Below, in pieces: positions 49,968-58,162 of a stretch of DNA of 59,646 nucleotides; position 1 is the first letter of the stretch; every line of letters begins with the position of its first letter. Position numbers and translations under genes: made by a program. The notes beneath the pieces are model-generated. The model did no database searches and was not told the DNA's origin. It saw nothing but the letters and a program-made list of their open reading frames with translations. The stretch spans positions 1 through 59,646 of the forward strand of contig JAEZCJ010000166.1 of the NCBI GenBank assembly GCA_023433615.1, given 5' to 3'. Origin of the DNA: Bacillota bacterium. GTDB taxonomy: Bacteria; Bacillota; Bacilli; Paenibacillales; Paenibacillaceae.

Positions 49968-50864
49968 TTGAGAGGTCATGCTGCCAAGCATAGACGAAGG
50001 ACGGCAAGACGCAAACGAATCGTATGGCTGGTGCTGATCTTGTCATCGATTCTATACCTGTTGATCGGATTCCAATGGAATGAGAAGAGCATGCAGCTGT
50101 TCTACGATTCGCCGCGGTCTATCGGAGTAGTGGATAAGCTTACGCCGGACCGTCTGCGAATTCCGCATGAAGGAGAGCCGATCGCGGACGCGATCGTAAC
50201 GGTGAGCGGCGATTACAGCGGAGGAACGGCGGCTTACACGGCGTCGCCGAACGCGGAGATCATGTTCGCCTTCACGGGGAAGCGGATCGAGTGGCACGGA
50301 TACCGCGGCACGCACTACGGCATTGCCGACGTCTATATCGACGGTCAATTCATGGAGCGGGTGTCGCTCTATGCAGAGGCCACGATCAGGCATCAATTGC
50401 TCTATGAGAGTCCGTCGCTTCCAGAGGGCGAGCATGTGCTGCGCATTGCCGCGAATGACGAGCAGGACAAGGCCGAGGGCAGATACTACGGCTTGAATGT
50501 CGACTACTTGCGATACGAGACGGATAACGCGCTCGTCGAGATCGAGGAAGGCGATGCGCAGATTCAGTATATCCATCCGAATCAATACTACTATCTCTAT
50601 TATTTGGCGAGAAAAATGTTCCACGCCGCGTTCTACGGAATTCTGACGCTTGCCTTCCTATTCTTGATCGCCCCTCGCAGGGGCCAGGCATGGATGGCCG
50701 CGGGATTGGCCGCGCTGGCAGCAGTCGTCGATGAGGCTGCGCAACTGTTCATGAGCGGCAGGCATCCTTCCGGGATCGATCTGCTCATAGACGGGACGGG
50801 AATAATAGGGGTGACGATCGTCGTATGGCTCGCCAAGCAGCTGCGAAGAGGGCTCTTCCGATGA
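49968..50864 (+). CDS. VanZ-like protein with extracytoplasmic sugar-binding-like domain
   Basis: 298 residues, start TTG at 49968 (no in-frame ATG gives full length, so the start is uncertain). Order: basic N-terminus, membrane helix (about 18-36, IVWLVLILSSILYLLIGFQW), an extracytoplasmic beta domain (about 60-190) with SGGTAAYTASPNAEIMFAF, DVYIDGQFMERVSL and LPEGEHVLRIA, then three to four helices of VanZ-like type (about 210-295) with VVDEAAQLFMSGRHPSGIDL and LLIDGTGIIGV. The outer domain has the same pattern as residues 30-155 of the large secreted protein. VanZ proteins are linked to glycopeptide resistance and envelope polymer processing; here a role in EPS is inferred. Confidence 0.8.
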   Translation: MRGHAAKHRRRTARRKRIVWLVLILSSILYLLIGFQWNEKSMQLFYDSPRSIGVVDKLTPDRLRIPHEGEPIADAIVTVSGDYSGGTAAYTASPNAEIMFAFTGKRIEWHGYRGTHYGIADVYIDGQFMERVSLYAEATIRHQLLYESPSLPEGEHVLRIAANDEQDKAEGRYYGLNVDYLRYETDNALVEIEEGDAQIQYIHPNQYYYLYYLARKMFHAAFYGILTLAFLFLIAPRRGQAWMAAGLAALAAVVDEAAQLFMSGRHPSGIDLLIDGTGIIGVTIVVWLAKQLRRGLFR

Positions 50865-52099
50865 CAGCGGCAGAGATGAAGCGTCCTCTAAGAGGCAATA
50901 GCATATGGGCGATGGTCGGCAATGTGACCTACGCGCTGACGCAGTGGGTGACGATTGTGCTGATCATCCAATACGGCAGCGTCGAGATGGCAGGCGATTA
51001 CGGCTATGCGTTGGCTGTGACGGCCCCTGTATTCTTGCTGCTTAACCTGCAGCTGCGAAGCTTGCTCGCGACGGAGCAAAGCCGAGACATCCTATGGGCG
51101 CAGTATTTGACGCTCCGAATGACGACTTCAAGCCTGGGGCTCGCGATTTGCTTGGCGATGAGCTTATTTCCTGCCTTTCACGCATTCTCGCAGATCATCG
51201 TATTAACCGCAGCCTGCAAGCTCGTCGAATCGTTAAGCGAGCTGTACTACGGCAATCTGCAGCGCCAAGAGCAGATGAAGGCCGTCGCGATCTCTCAGAT
51301 GATGAAGGGCGTCGGCACGCTGATCGTAATGGCCGTTCTCATCATGCGACTGGGCGATCTGCGCATTGCGCTGCTCGGGATGCTGGTCGTCTGGCTCGCG
51401 GTGTTCATCGGCTATGACGTAAGACAACGCGCGTACCGATTCGCCATCGACTTCGGAGCTTGGCGGCGGTTCAAGCCGATCATGGCGTTAGGTCTTCCGC
51501 TCGGTTTCGTATTGATGGTTCTATCTTTAACAGAGAACATACCTCGTTACTTCATCGAACATCATGGCGGGGTCGCCGCGCTGGGCATCTATTCCGCGAT
51601 TGCGTATTTCAAGATCGCCGGAGGCACGCTTGTTAATGCGATCGGGCAATCCGCCTCCCAGCGGCTGGCCAAGCTGTATGCCGAAGGGCAAGCCGCGTTG
51701 TTCAGAGCGTTGATCGTCAGGTTGATTGCGTCGGCCGCGGGGGTTGGGCTTGCAGGGATTGCGATCGTCCTGCTGGCCGGCAAACTGATCTTGTCGCTGT
51801 TCTACGGCACCGCATTCGAGCCGTATGAGGATCTATTCCTCATCGTCATGATTGCCTCCGCAATCTCTTACGCAGGCTCGATCATGGGGTATGTCATGAC
51901 GGCTTGCAGAATGATCAAGATCCAACCTTATCTCTATACCGCCGTGTGTCTGGTCAGCCTGGCAGGCTCCTATGCATGGATTCCGGCGCATGGGTTGAAG
52001 GGAGCGGCCATGGTCTTGATCCTGCATGCTGCGGCACAGTTGCTGCTGAGCGCTGCGGTGACGTATCGAACCCTGAAGAGAAAGGGGGTATTCGGATGA
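50861..52099 (+). CDS. Polysaccharide flippase (Wzx-like, MATE/MVF superfamily)
   Basis: 412 residues from the ATG at 50861, overlapping the previous stop by 4 bp. Twelve or so membrane helices begin at NSIWAMVGNVTYALTQWVTI; LRSLLATEQSRDILWAQYLT and AISQMMKGVGTLIVMA are typical of oligosaccharide flippases. Flips the lipid-linked repeat unit to the outer face. Its stop overlaps the next glycosyltransferase start (ATGA). Confidence 0.9.
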   Translation: MTAAEMKRPLRGNSIWAMVGNVTYALTQWVTIVLIIQYGSVEMAGDYGYALAVTAPVFLLLNLQLRSLLATEQSRDILWAQYLTLRMTTSSLGLAICLAMSLFPAFHAFSQIIVLTAACKLVESLSELYYGNLQRQEQMKAVAISQMMKGVGTLIVMAVLIMRLGDLRIALLGMLVVWLAVFIGYDVRQRAYRFAIDFGAWRRFKPIMALGLPLGFVLMVLSLTENIPRYFIEHHGGVAALGIYSAIAYFKIAGGTLVNAIGQSASQRLAKLYAEGQAALFRALIVRLIASAAGVGLAGIAIVLLAGKLILSLFYGTAFEPYEDLFLIVMIASAISYAGSIMGYVMTACRMIKIQPYLYTAVCLVSLAGSYAWIPAHGLKGAAMVLILHAAAQLLLSAAVTYRTLKRKGVFG

Positions 52100-53196
52100 A
52101 GGTCGTGCATGTGTTCAGGAGCATGGGAGCAGGCGGGGCGGAGGTTCTCGTAATGAACTTGTTCCGAGCGCTAAGCGGTCGCGTGCAATTTGACTTCATC
52201 CTGCATTCCGACGAGCAAGGCATCTTCGATGACGAGATCCGAGCGTTGGGCGGGCGAATCTACAGGGTGCCGGAACCGAAAAGGGATCTGAAGGCATTTG
52301 AGTCAGCGGTCGGCAAGGTGCTGAAGGACAACGGGCCGTACGACGCGATTCACAGCCACCCGTATTTTTTCAGCGGCATCGTCTTGAGGATCGCACGCCG
52401 CCATAACGTGCCGTGCAGAATTGCGCATAGCCATAACACGCAAGACGGCGTGCGCGACTCGTATGTCCGCATGCTGTATCGATGGTACATGAGGAGACTG
52501 ATTCTGAGACATGCCACGCATTTGCTCGGCTGTTCTCGGGAGGCCTGCAGCAAGCTGTTCGGGAGAGGGGCCGGGAAGGACCCGCGGCAGGTCGTCTTTC
52601 GCAATGCGTTGAATGCGAAGCGTTTCTTGACCGAGGCTCGCGGCATTCGAGGCGAGCTTGGCATCGCGGACGGTGCGGCGGTCGTCCATATCGGCAGATT
52701 CACGGAACAGAAAAATCACCGGCGCGTCGTCGATATTTTTCAAGCTTATCTGAATCTGGAGCCCGGCGCGCAGCTGCTGTTGATAGGAGAAGGGCCGCTG
52801 AAGCAAGACGTGGCCGAATATGTCCAGCGCCTAGGATTGGCATCGCATGTTCGTTTCTTGGGCATTCGGGAAGATATCCCTGCGATCTTGTCGGCGGCAG
52901 ACCTCTTCCTCTTCCCTTCCTTGTTCGAGGGGCTGGGCAATGTCGTCATCGAAGCGCAGCTTGCAGGCGTGCCTTGCCTCGTAAGCGACACGGTACCGAG
53001 GGAAGCGGACATCGGAATAGGAACCGTCCGCTATATGCCGTTAGCGGATGACGATGCAGCGTGGGCACGCGCGATGGCAGAGCTGAAGGGCATGGCCGTA
53101 CCGGACCGGGACAGTCGGCATGCCGCCTTGAAAAATGCCGGCTACGATATCCATGACGCGGCACGCTTGCTCGAGGGCATCTATGCTGCGCATTGA
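52096..53196 (+). CDS. Glycosyltransferase, EpsF-like (GT4)
   Basis: 366 residues, ATG at 52096 behind AAAGGGGGTA, overlapping the flippase stop. The N-terminus VVHVFRSMGAGGAEVLVMNL and the C-terminal VVHIGRFTEQKNHRRVVDIF, FPSLFEGLGNVVIEAQLAGV and SDTVPREADI are characteristic of the EpsF-like branch of GT4. It adds a sugar to the EPS repeat unit. The frame is open well upstream inside the flippase gene; the ATGA overlap fixes the start. Confidence 0.92.
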   Translation: MKVVHVFRSMGAGGAEVLVMNLFRALSGRVQFDFILHSDEQGIFDDEIRALGGRIYRVPEPKRDLKAFESAVGKVLKDNGPYDAIHSHPYFFSGIVLRIARRHNVPCRIAHSHNTQDGVRDSYVRMLYRWYMRRLILRHATHLLGCSREACSKLFGRGAGKDPRQVVFRNALNAKRFLTEARGIRGELGIADGAAVVHIGRFTEQKNHRRVVDIFQAYLNLEPGAQLLLIGEGPLKQDVAEYVQRLGLASHVRFLGIREDIPAILSAADLFLFPSLFEGLGNVVIEAQLAGVPCLVSDTVPREADIGIGTVRYMPLADDDAAWARAMAELKGMAVPDRDSRHAALKNAGYDIHDAARLLEGIYAAH

Positions 53197-54442
53197 CCGG
53201 ATCGGGTTGTTCGAGCAGCTGACGCTAGCCATGCTGTTCCTCTGGTCGATGGTGCCAACTCGCTTCTACGGCGAGTTCACGCTATTCGGGGTCGTGGCTA
53301 ATTTCGGCGATTTCTCGATCGTAATTGCCTTCATGCTGCTCTCTGTCCTGCTGCCGTTCCATGCCGCGGACCGTTACGCGAATCTAGTCTTCCTCTTATT
53401 CAGCATGATCGCGATATGGGCTTTCGTAACGATTCCCCACGATCAGACGGGAGAGATCGGCTGGCGGTACGTCGTGTATTCGCTCGTCATCTCGTACCTG
53501 GCCATGGCAGTCGGTTATGCCATGGCACTGAGCGCGGCGGAGACGGAGCCGTTCCTAACGCGATTAGCGGGGCTGTTCACGTTCATCTTCGTCGTCTATG
53601 CGGCGGAGTCATTGCTGGGACTGGGCTTGCGATCCGCGGAAGGGACTTCGATCACGGAGATGCTGGGCATTCAGAGGCTGAAGGGACCGCTGGGAGGGTC
53701 CGCCATCATCGGGACGTTAATGATTCCGGTCATCGCCATCCATCTCAGCAACCTGATCAACAAGCGGCCGTTCCCTTCCTACCACTGGGCAGCGATGCTT
53801 GCGACGATCGCCTGCGTGATCTTATCGGGCTCAAGAGCCAGCCTGATCGGCCTGCTCCTGTTCGTCGTCCTGATCGTCATACGATTCGGTTCCGTGCGAA
53901 TGATCGTGGCGGTCCTTGCTTCTGGCATTGTCGTCGTCGGCATTCTCCAGCAGGTGATGTCCTTCGAGCGGTATGCCAGCTTTGCGGATCGGGGAAGAGA
54001 GGAGACGATCGCGACCAGCTTCCGCATGTTAACCGATAACCCGCGATCCTTGTTTCTCGGGCAAGGCCATGGAGCCGTGTGGCCTTGGTATCAGACCGAC
54101 ATTAAGCTGGTCACCGGCGAAGTGAAGAACTGGCAGATTCTCATCCAGCAGACGGAATACGGCATCCTGCTCTACCACCCCCATTCGTTGTACCTCGGTA
54201 TGCTCGTTGAGCTAGGACTGGCGGCGCTATGTCTCTTCGGTCTTCTGCTCCTGCTGCCGATCTGGGTGTCCTGGAGAAAGAACGATGGACGCATGCGGAT
54301 GCCGCAGATTCTGGCGATGGGCATGCTGTCCACGTACCCGCTGCTATTGCTGGACTATTACTTGTTCAAAAATTGGATCGTTTCGATCGTCTGGTGGATA
54401 TTCTTGTTCTCGACTATGCTTCTGAGACGTAACGAGGGGTGA
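53183..54442 (+). CDS. O-antigen ligase/Wzy-like EPS polymerase
   Basis: 419 residues from the ATG at 53183, behind CGAGGGCATCT and overlapping the previous gene by 14 bp. Ten to twelve membrane helices with a long periplasm-side loop (about residues 285-335, RGREETIATSFRMLTDNPRS, LFLGQGHGAVWPWYQ, YHPHSLYLGMLVELG). YHPHS-LYLG and the short FLG-G-G stretch match the O-antigen ligase/polymerase family. It polymerises flipped repeat units. Confidence 0.85.
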   Translation: MLRIDRIGLFEQLTLAMLFLWSMVPTRFYGEFTLFGVVANFGDFSIVIAFMLLSVLLPFHAADRYANLVFLLFSMIAIWAFVTIPHDQTGEIGWRYVVYSLVISYLAMAVGYAMALSAAETEPFLTRLAGLFTFIFVVYAAESLLGLGLRSAEGTSITEMLGIQRLKGPLGGSAIIGTLMIPVIAIHLSNLINKRPFPSYHWAAMLATIACVILSGSRASLIGLLLFVVLIVIRFGSVRMIVAVLASGIVVVGILQQVMSFERYASFADRGREETIATSFRMLTDNPRSLFLGQGHGAVWPWYQTDIKLVTGEVKNWQILIQQTEYGILLYHPHSLYLGMLVELGLAALCLFGLLLLLPIWVSWRKNDGRMRMPQILAMGMLSTYPLLLLDYYLFKNWIVSIVWWIFLFSTMLLRRNEG

Positions 54443-54447
54443 TCGCC

Positions 54448-55668
54448 GTGAAAACCGCCCACAGCAGGATTAAAATCATGTATGCGGTAACCATCGCCAA
54501 TAGCGTGATCTATAATCAAGGCCAGTTCCGCTATTTGCGGCAGGCTGGCTGCGATGTCCATTTCGTCTCGTCGAGCGGCAGCGAAGCGGAGAGCGCCGCA
54601 AGCCGGGAGGCGTTCACTTGCCATACGGTAGAGATGGAGCGAGAAATATCCGGCGTGCGGGATATCCTGTCCTTGTGCCGATTAATCGCATTATATCGGC
54701 GAATTCGTCCGGTCATCTCCAATGTAGGGACGCCGAAGGCGAGCTTGCTTGCCGGACTGGCAGCCTACGTGACGCGGGTGCCCTGCAGAATCTACACGAT
54801 GCACGGGCTTCGATTGGAGACGACAACGGGGTTCAAGCGGTGGATGCTGCGGCAGATCGAGCGGTTGAATTGCGGCATGGCTCACAGGGTGATCTGCGCA
54901 AGCGAGAGCTTAAGGGATAGAGCGATCGAGCTCGGGTTGGCGGGTTATGCAAAAACAATCGTGCTTGGCTCGGGCAGTACGAACGGGGTGGATACGAATC
55001 GCTATATCATGACGGACATGCTCCGGGGACAAGCGGATAAGCTGCGTACCGAGCTTGGTCTGCGGCAAGGCCCCGTCATCGGCTTCGTCGGGCGAATCAC
55101 GCGGGACAAAGGGGTCGTCGAGCTGCTCCAAGCTTATCGGCAGGTGAAGGAGAAGCATCCGAGCGTGAAGCTGCTGCTGGTCGGGAAGATCGAACAGGGA
55201 GATCCGATTCCCGGCGATGCGCTGGACGCGATCAGGCAGGACCCGTCTATCATTCATGCGGGTTATCAGGATGATCCGATTCCCTACTATCATGTCATGG
55301 ACGTACTGGCATTTCCTACCCATCGCGAGGGGTTCGGCAACGTCTCGATCGAGGCCGCCGCCGCCGGGATTCCCGTCGTCACGACCGATGCAACCGGCTC
55401 AAGGGACACGATCCTACCCGGCAGAACCGGGCTGCTCGTATCCAAAGGGAATCCATACGAGCTCGCGTCCGCAATCGAAGAGCTGCTATCCAATCCTTCC
55501 CGAGCGCGCGCGATGGGGAGCGCGGGCAGGAATTGGGTGAGGCAGCACTTCGAATCCGCCATGGTGTGGGAAGAGCTGTATCGTGTCTATCGGATTATGC
55601 TGGCGTCGAACGGCTATCCCGTGGAGACGGATAACCCTGTGCAGGATCAACAGGCAGAGGCGCGTTAA
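54448..55668 (+). CDS. Glycosyltransferase family 4 protein, EpsD-like
   Basis: 406 residues from the GTG at 54448, behind GAGGGGTGA (a GTG at 54439 overlaps that site). N-terminal NSVIYNQGQFRYLRQAGCDV and VRDILSLCRLIALYRRIRPV, central YTMHGLRLETTTG, C-terminal VIGFVGRITRDKGVVELLQA and FPTHREGFGNVSIEAAAAGI are of the EpsD/GT4 type. Last + gene of the EPS operon. Its stop shares the palindrome TTAA with the stop of the convergent tyrosine-kinase gene. Confidence 0.9.
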   Translation: MKTAHSRIKIMYAVTIANSVIYNQGQFRYLRQAGCDVHFVSSSGSEAESAASREAFTCHTVEMEREISGVRDILSLCRLIALYRRIRPVISNVGTPKASLLAGLAAYVTRVPCRIYTMHGLRLETTTGFKRWMLRQIERLNCGMAHRVICASESLRDRAIELGLAGYAKTIVLGSGSTNGVDTNRYIMTDMLRGQADKLRTELGLRQGPVIGFVGRITRDKGVVELLQAYRQVKEKHPSVKLLLVGKIEQGDPIPGDALDAIRQDPSIIHAGYQDDPIPYYHVMDVLAFPTHREGFGNVSIEAAAAGIPVVTTDATGSRDTILPGRTGLLVSKGNPYELASAIEELLSNPSRARAMGSAGRNWVRQHFESAMVWEELYRVYRIMLASNGYPVETDNPVQDQQAEAR

Positions 55669-56312
55669 CGTTCGTCGGCGCCGTTAAAGATCATGCCGAC
55701 GACTTTGTCGCGAAAGGGCTCCATCATGGCATGGGCCCTTGCTATATGCTGCTTCGTAGTCATGCCTGCGCGCGTAACCAGAATGATGCTGTCGGATACG
55801 CGTGCCAGAAGCATGGCATCCGTCACCATCAACAGAGGCGGAGAATCGATGAACAGGATGTCGTAGCGTGCCGTGCAGTGCTCGATCAGCCGCTCCATCC
55901 GGGAAGAACCGATGAGCTCGGCAGGGCGCGATTGGATCGGCCCGGCGGGAAGAAGGTCCAATCGATCGACGCTCGATCCGGTACAAGCCTGTTCGGGTTC
56001 CGTGAAGCCCGAAAGAATGGTGCTGAGTCCGGAACGATTCGGCATGTCCATATAGAAATGGAGATTCGGCCTGCGAAGGTCGCCGTCCATAAGCAGTACG
56101 CGATGGCCCGCCTGCGCGCTCAGAATCGCAAGGTTCATCGCGATCGACGATTTGCCCTCGCCGGGCATCGGGCTCGTCACTAAGACGACCTTCTTGCCGT
56201 GGTCGAACGCTACGTGCTTGATTGTCGTGAGAATCGCCCGATAGGATTCGGCGATCTGCGAATCCGATTCCTTCTGCGTAACCATTAGCGTCGTATTCCG
56301 TCTGGAAGCCAC
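55665..56312 (-). CDS. CpsD/CapB family tyrosine-protein kinase (BY-kinase), no C-terminal Tyr cluster
   Basis: 215 residues, GTG start at 56312. Walker A is VTSPMPGEGKSSIAMNLAIL, Walker A' VLLMDGDLRRPNLHFYMDMP, and Walker B YDILFIDSPPLL. It follows the Wzz-like adaptor, the usual split arrangement of Gram-positive BY-kinases, whose adaptor C-terminus activates the kinase. The normal ending is a cluster of tyrosines used for autophosphorylation; here it ends MEPFRDKVVGMIFNGADER without any. Function as kinase or ATPase is therefore possible, but regulation is probably different. Confidence 0.87.
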   Translation of the reverse strand: MASRRNTTLMVTQKESDSQIAESYRAILTTIKHVAFDHGKKVVLVTSPMPGEGKSSIAMNLAILSAQAGHRVLLMDGDLRRPNLHFYMDMPNRSGLSTILSGFTEPEQACTGSSVDRLDLLPAGPIQSRPAELIGSSRMERLIEHCTARYDILFIDSPPLLMVTDAMLLARVSDSIILVTRAGMTTKQHIARAHAMMEPFRDKVVGMIFNGADER

Positions 56313-56327
56313 AGTAGAGTCACCGCT

Positions 56328-57026
56328 TTACGATAGGATCGAATGCTTGCGCTTCTTGCGATTGAACTTGGGAATCGAGCCGAGCAGCGGATAGTCAGCC
56401 GCCTTGACCAGTTCTTCCTCGGTTCTGACTTTGGTATCGAGAAGGTGGAGGACCAAGATCAGGACCGCAGACGCGAATACGGCGAGGACGAACGAGACGA
56501 ACACGTTGAATTTCTTTCTCGGCTTGACCGGGATCGGATCTTCCAGCCGCTCGGCAGAATCGAGAATCTGCACGTTATCGATCGTCATGACATGCGGCAG
56601 CAATCGGCTGAACGTCTCGGCAACCCTGTTCGCCAATTCGGTGGATTGCGCATAGTCCGTACTGGTTACGGTGACGGTAATGACCTGCGAATTCGGGGCA
56701 GAGCTGACCGTGAGCATCTGGATCAACGAACGGTACGTGAGGTCCCCGCCATACTGCTCCACCACGGGCACCAGGATACGCTTGCTGCGAATGATGTCTT
56801 TGTACGTGCCGATTAATTTCTCGTAGACGAGCACGTCATTGAGCGAAGGGTTGTTCTCCGAATTCCGGTCATTCACGAGCAATGTACTGGAATTGCTATA
56901 GTACGGGGTGAAGAAGAAGTAGTTCAGATACACCGTGAAGGAAGCGACAACCGTGACAATGACGGCCATTAGCCAGAACCGTCTGCCGATTATACGAAGA
57001 ACGTCGAATAGCGTAAGATCCGTCAC
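56328..57026 (-). CDS. Wzz/YveK family polysaccharide co-polymerase and kinase adaptor
   Basis: 232 residues, GTG start at 57026 behind AAGGAGCC. Two membrane helices (about 15-40, RRFWLMAVIVTVVASFTVYL; and about 172-195, FVSFVLAVFASAVLILVLHL) flank an external domain with DRNSENNPSLNDVLVYEKLI. The cytoplasmic tail RTEEELVKAADYPLLGSIPK contacts the BY-kinase encoded 15 bp later. It sets EPS chain length and activates the kinase. Confidence 0.9.
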   Translation of the reverse strand: MTDLTLFDVLRIIGRRFWLMAVIVTVVASFTVYLNYFFFTPYYSNSSTLLVNDRNSENNPSLNDVLVYEKLIGTYKDIIRSKRILVPVVEQYGGDLTYRSLIQMLTVSSAPNSQVITVTVTSTDYAQSTELANRVAETFSRLLPHVMTIDNVQILDSAERLEDPIPVKPRKKFNVFVSFVLAVFASAVLILVLHLLDTKVRTEEELVKAADYPLLGSIPKFNRKKRKHSILS

Positions 57027-57053
57027 AATCCAAGGCTCCTTATCGATAGGTAC

Positions 57054-57091
57054 CCTGATGCGCCGATCAGGCGCGACCGGCGCATCAGGGA
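57054..57091. other. Strong hairpin between two minus-strand genes
   Basis: CCCTGATGCGCCG / CGGCGCATCAGGG perfect 13-bp stem with a 12-nt loop. Neither side has a T-tract, so it is not a classical terminator; an mRNA-processing or attenuating role between the PIN-like and Wzz-like genes is possible. Confidence 0.6.
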
Positions 57092-57107
57092 GCAGCCATG
57101 CTCTCGG

Positions 57108-58088
57108 CTACAGGATGAAAGTGAAGAAGTTGAGCAGGGATCTAGCCTTCGACCCGCGTGTCGAGCGGGTGCGGGAATGACCGGAGTGCTTGTCCTTCCG
57201 GGGCGGAAGTCCGGAATCTAGCAGCTTCCCAGGGTTGGCCGCGGCTTCGTAGGAACCCTGATGCTCCGTAGCGGCGGGATCCGTCAAGCCGTCGGATAGA
57301 ACAGCCGGGTCGATGACCGAGTAGCCCTGCAGGCGCCACTTCATGCTCCATTGCGAATCGCCCGTCACGAATATGATCTGTGATACCGTGACCGGCAGCT
57401 GCTGCGCAAGGGCTTGCAAGTACGTATTATCATCGGAATAGTCTCTTGTGTCATAAGGAGCGCGCGTGACATCGACGAATTGGTCGGCGATCAGCTTGCT
57501 GCCCGGCATAGCGCTTACACGAGCGATGGCGTCGAGAATGTGCTGCAGCTGAGCCTGATCCTCAATTACGGCATGAAGCCGATCGGCGTAATACGGGCTG
57601 AGAATGACCTCGTGATGCTTAAGCCAGGGTTCCAATTCGGTATAACAGACAGGGATATAGGTGCTGTCCAGCATGATGATCTTGTTCTTCATGTTATGAA
57701 AGTCGAGTGCGGAAAGAGCTGGAATGGATGTGGGGTCTTGGTTGTCGATGTCTGAGCTGCGTAATTTGCTTGGGGGTATGGCACGATCGATCAGCTGTTG
57801 ATAGGTATCGCTGCGGCAGTAGATGAAATGATTCCCGCGGCGATTGTCCAGCATGAGCAGGAACACCAAGCCGGTGTCGGAAGAAAATTCATGCAGCACC
57901 GCCTTGTGCGAACGCATGCGCCTGGTGGCGATGATGGTCCGAACGGTTAGTTCGATCTCGGTGCCGAGATGACTGACAAAGAGGTAGATGCGATAGGGCA
58001 GTTGGTTCCGGTCGTAAGCGATGTCGGTCACGTATAGACGTATTTCCCCATAAACGGTCAACAATCGCTTAGAGGATTTGATCCACAT
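57108..58088 (-). CDS. Uncharacterised protein with PIN-like C-terminal region
   Basis: 326 residues, no recognised full-length family. The N-terminal part (1-130) is alpha/beta with SKRLLTVYGEIRLYVTDIAY and RRMRSHKAVLHEFSSDTGLV. Residues 135-261 follow a PIN-domain pattern: KNKIIMLDSTYI (Asp141), a helix-rich middle, DTRDYSDDNTYLQALAQQLP (Asp219/Asp220) and SQIIFVTGDSQWSMKWRLQG (Asp244), then YSVIDP. The tail (265-326) is Ser/Lys/Arg-rich and ends LLNFFTFIL. If the acidic residues form an active site it could be a ribonuclease; this is inferred from motif spacing only. It lies between the PilZ gene and the Wzz/kinase genes. Confidence 0.6.
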   Translation of the reverse strand: MWIKSSKRLLTVYGEIRLYVTDIAYDRNQLPYRIYLFVSHLGTEIELTVRTIIATRRMRSHKAVLHEFSSDTGLVFLLMLDNRRGNHFIYCRSDTYQQLIDRAIPPSKLRSSDIDNQDPTSIPALSALDFHNMKNKIIMLDSTYIPVCYTELEPWLKHHEVILSPYYADRLHAVIEDQAQLQHILDAIARVSAMPGSKLIADQFVDVTRAPYDTRDYSDDNTYLQALAQQLPVTVSQIIFVTGDSQWSMKWRLQGYSVIDPAVLSDGLTDPAATEHQGSYEAAANPGKLLDSGLPPRKDKHSGHSRTRSTRGSKARSLLNFFTFIL

Positions 58089-58162
58089 TGCCTAATCATC
58101 ACCACCTCAAATGACATTCCATTAGGAAATTGTACCATAATAATCGGGACGGGGGTATAGTC

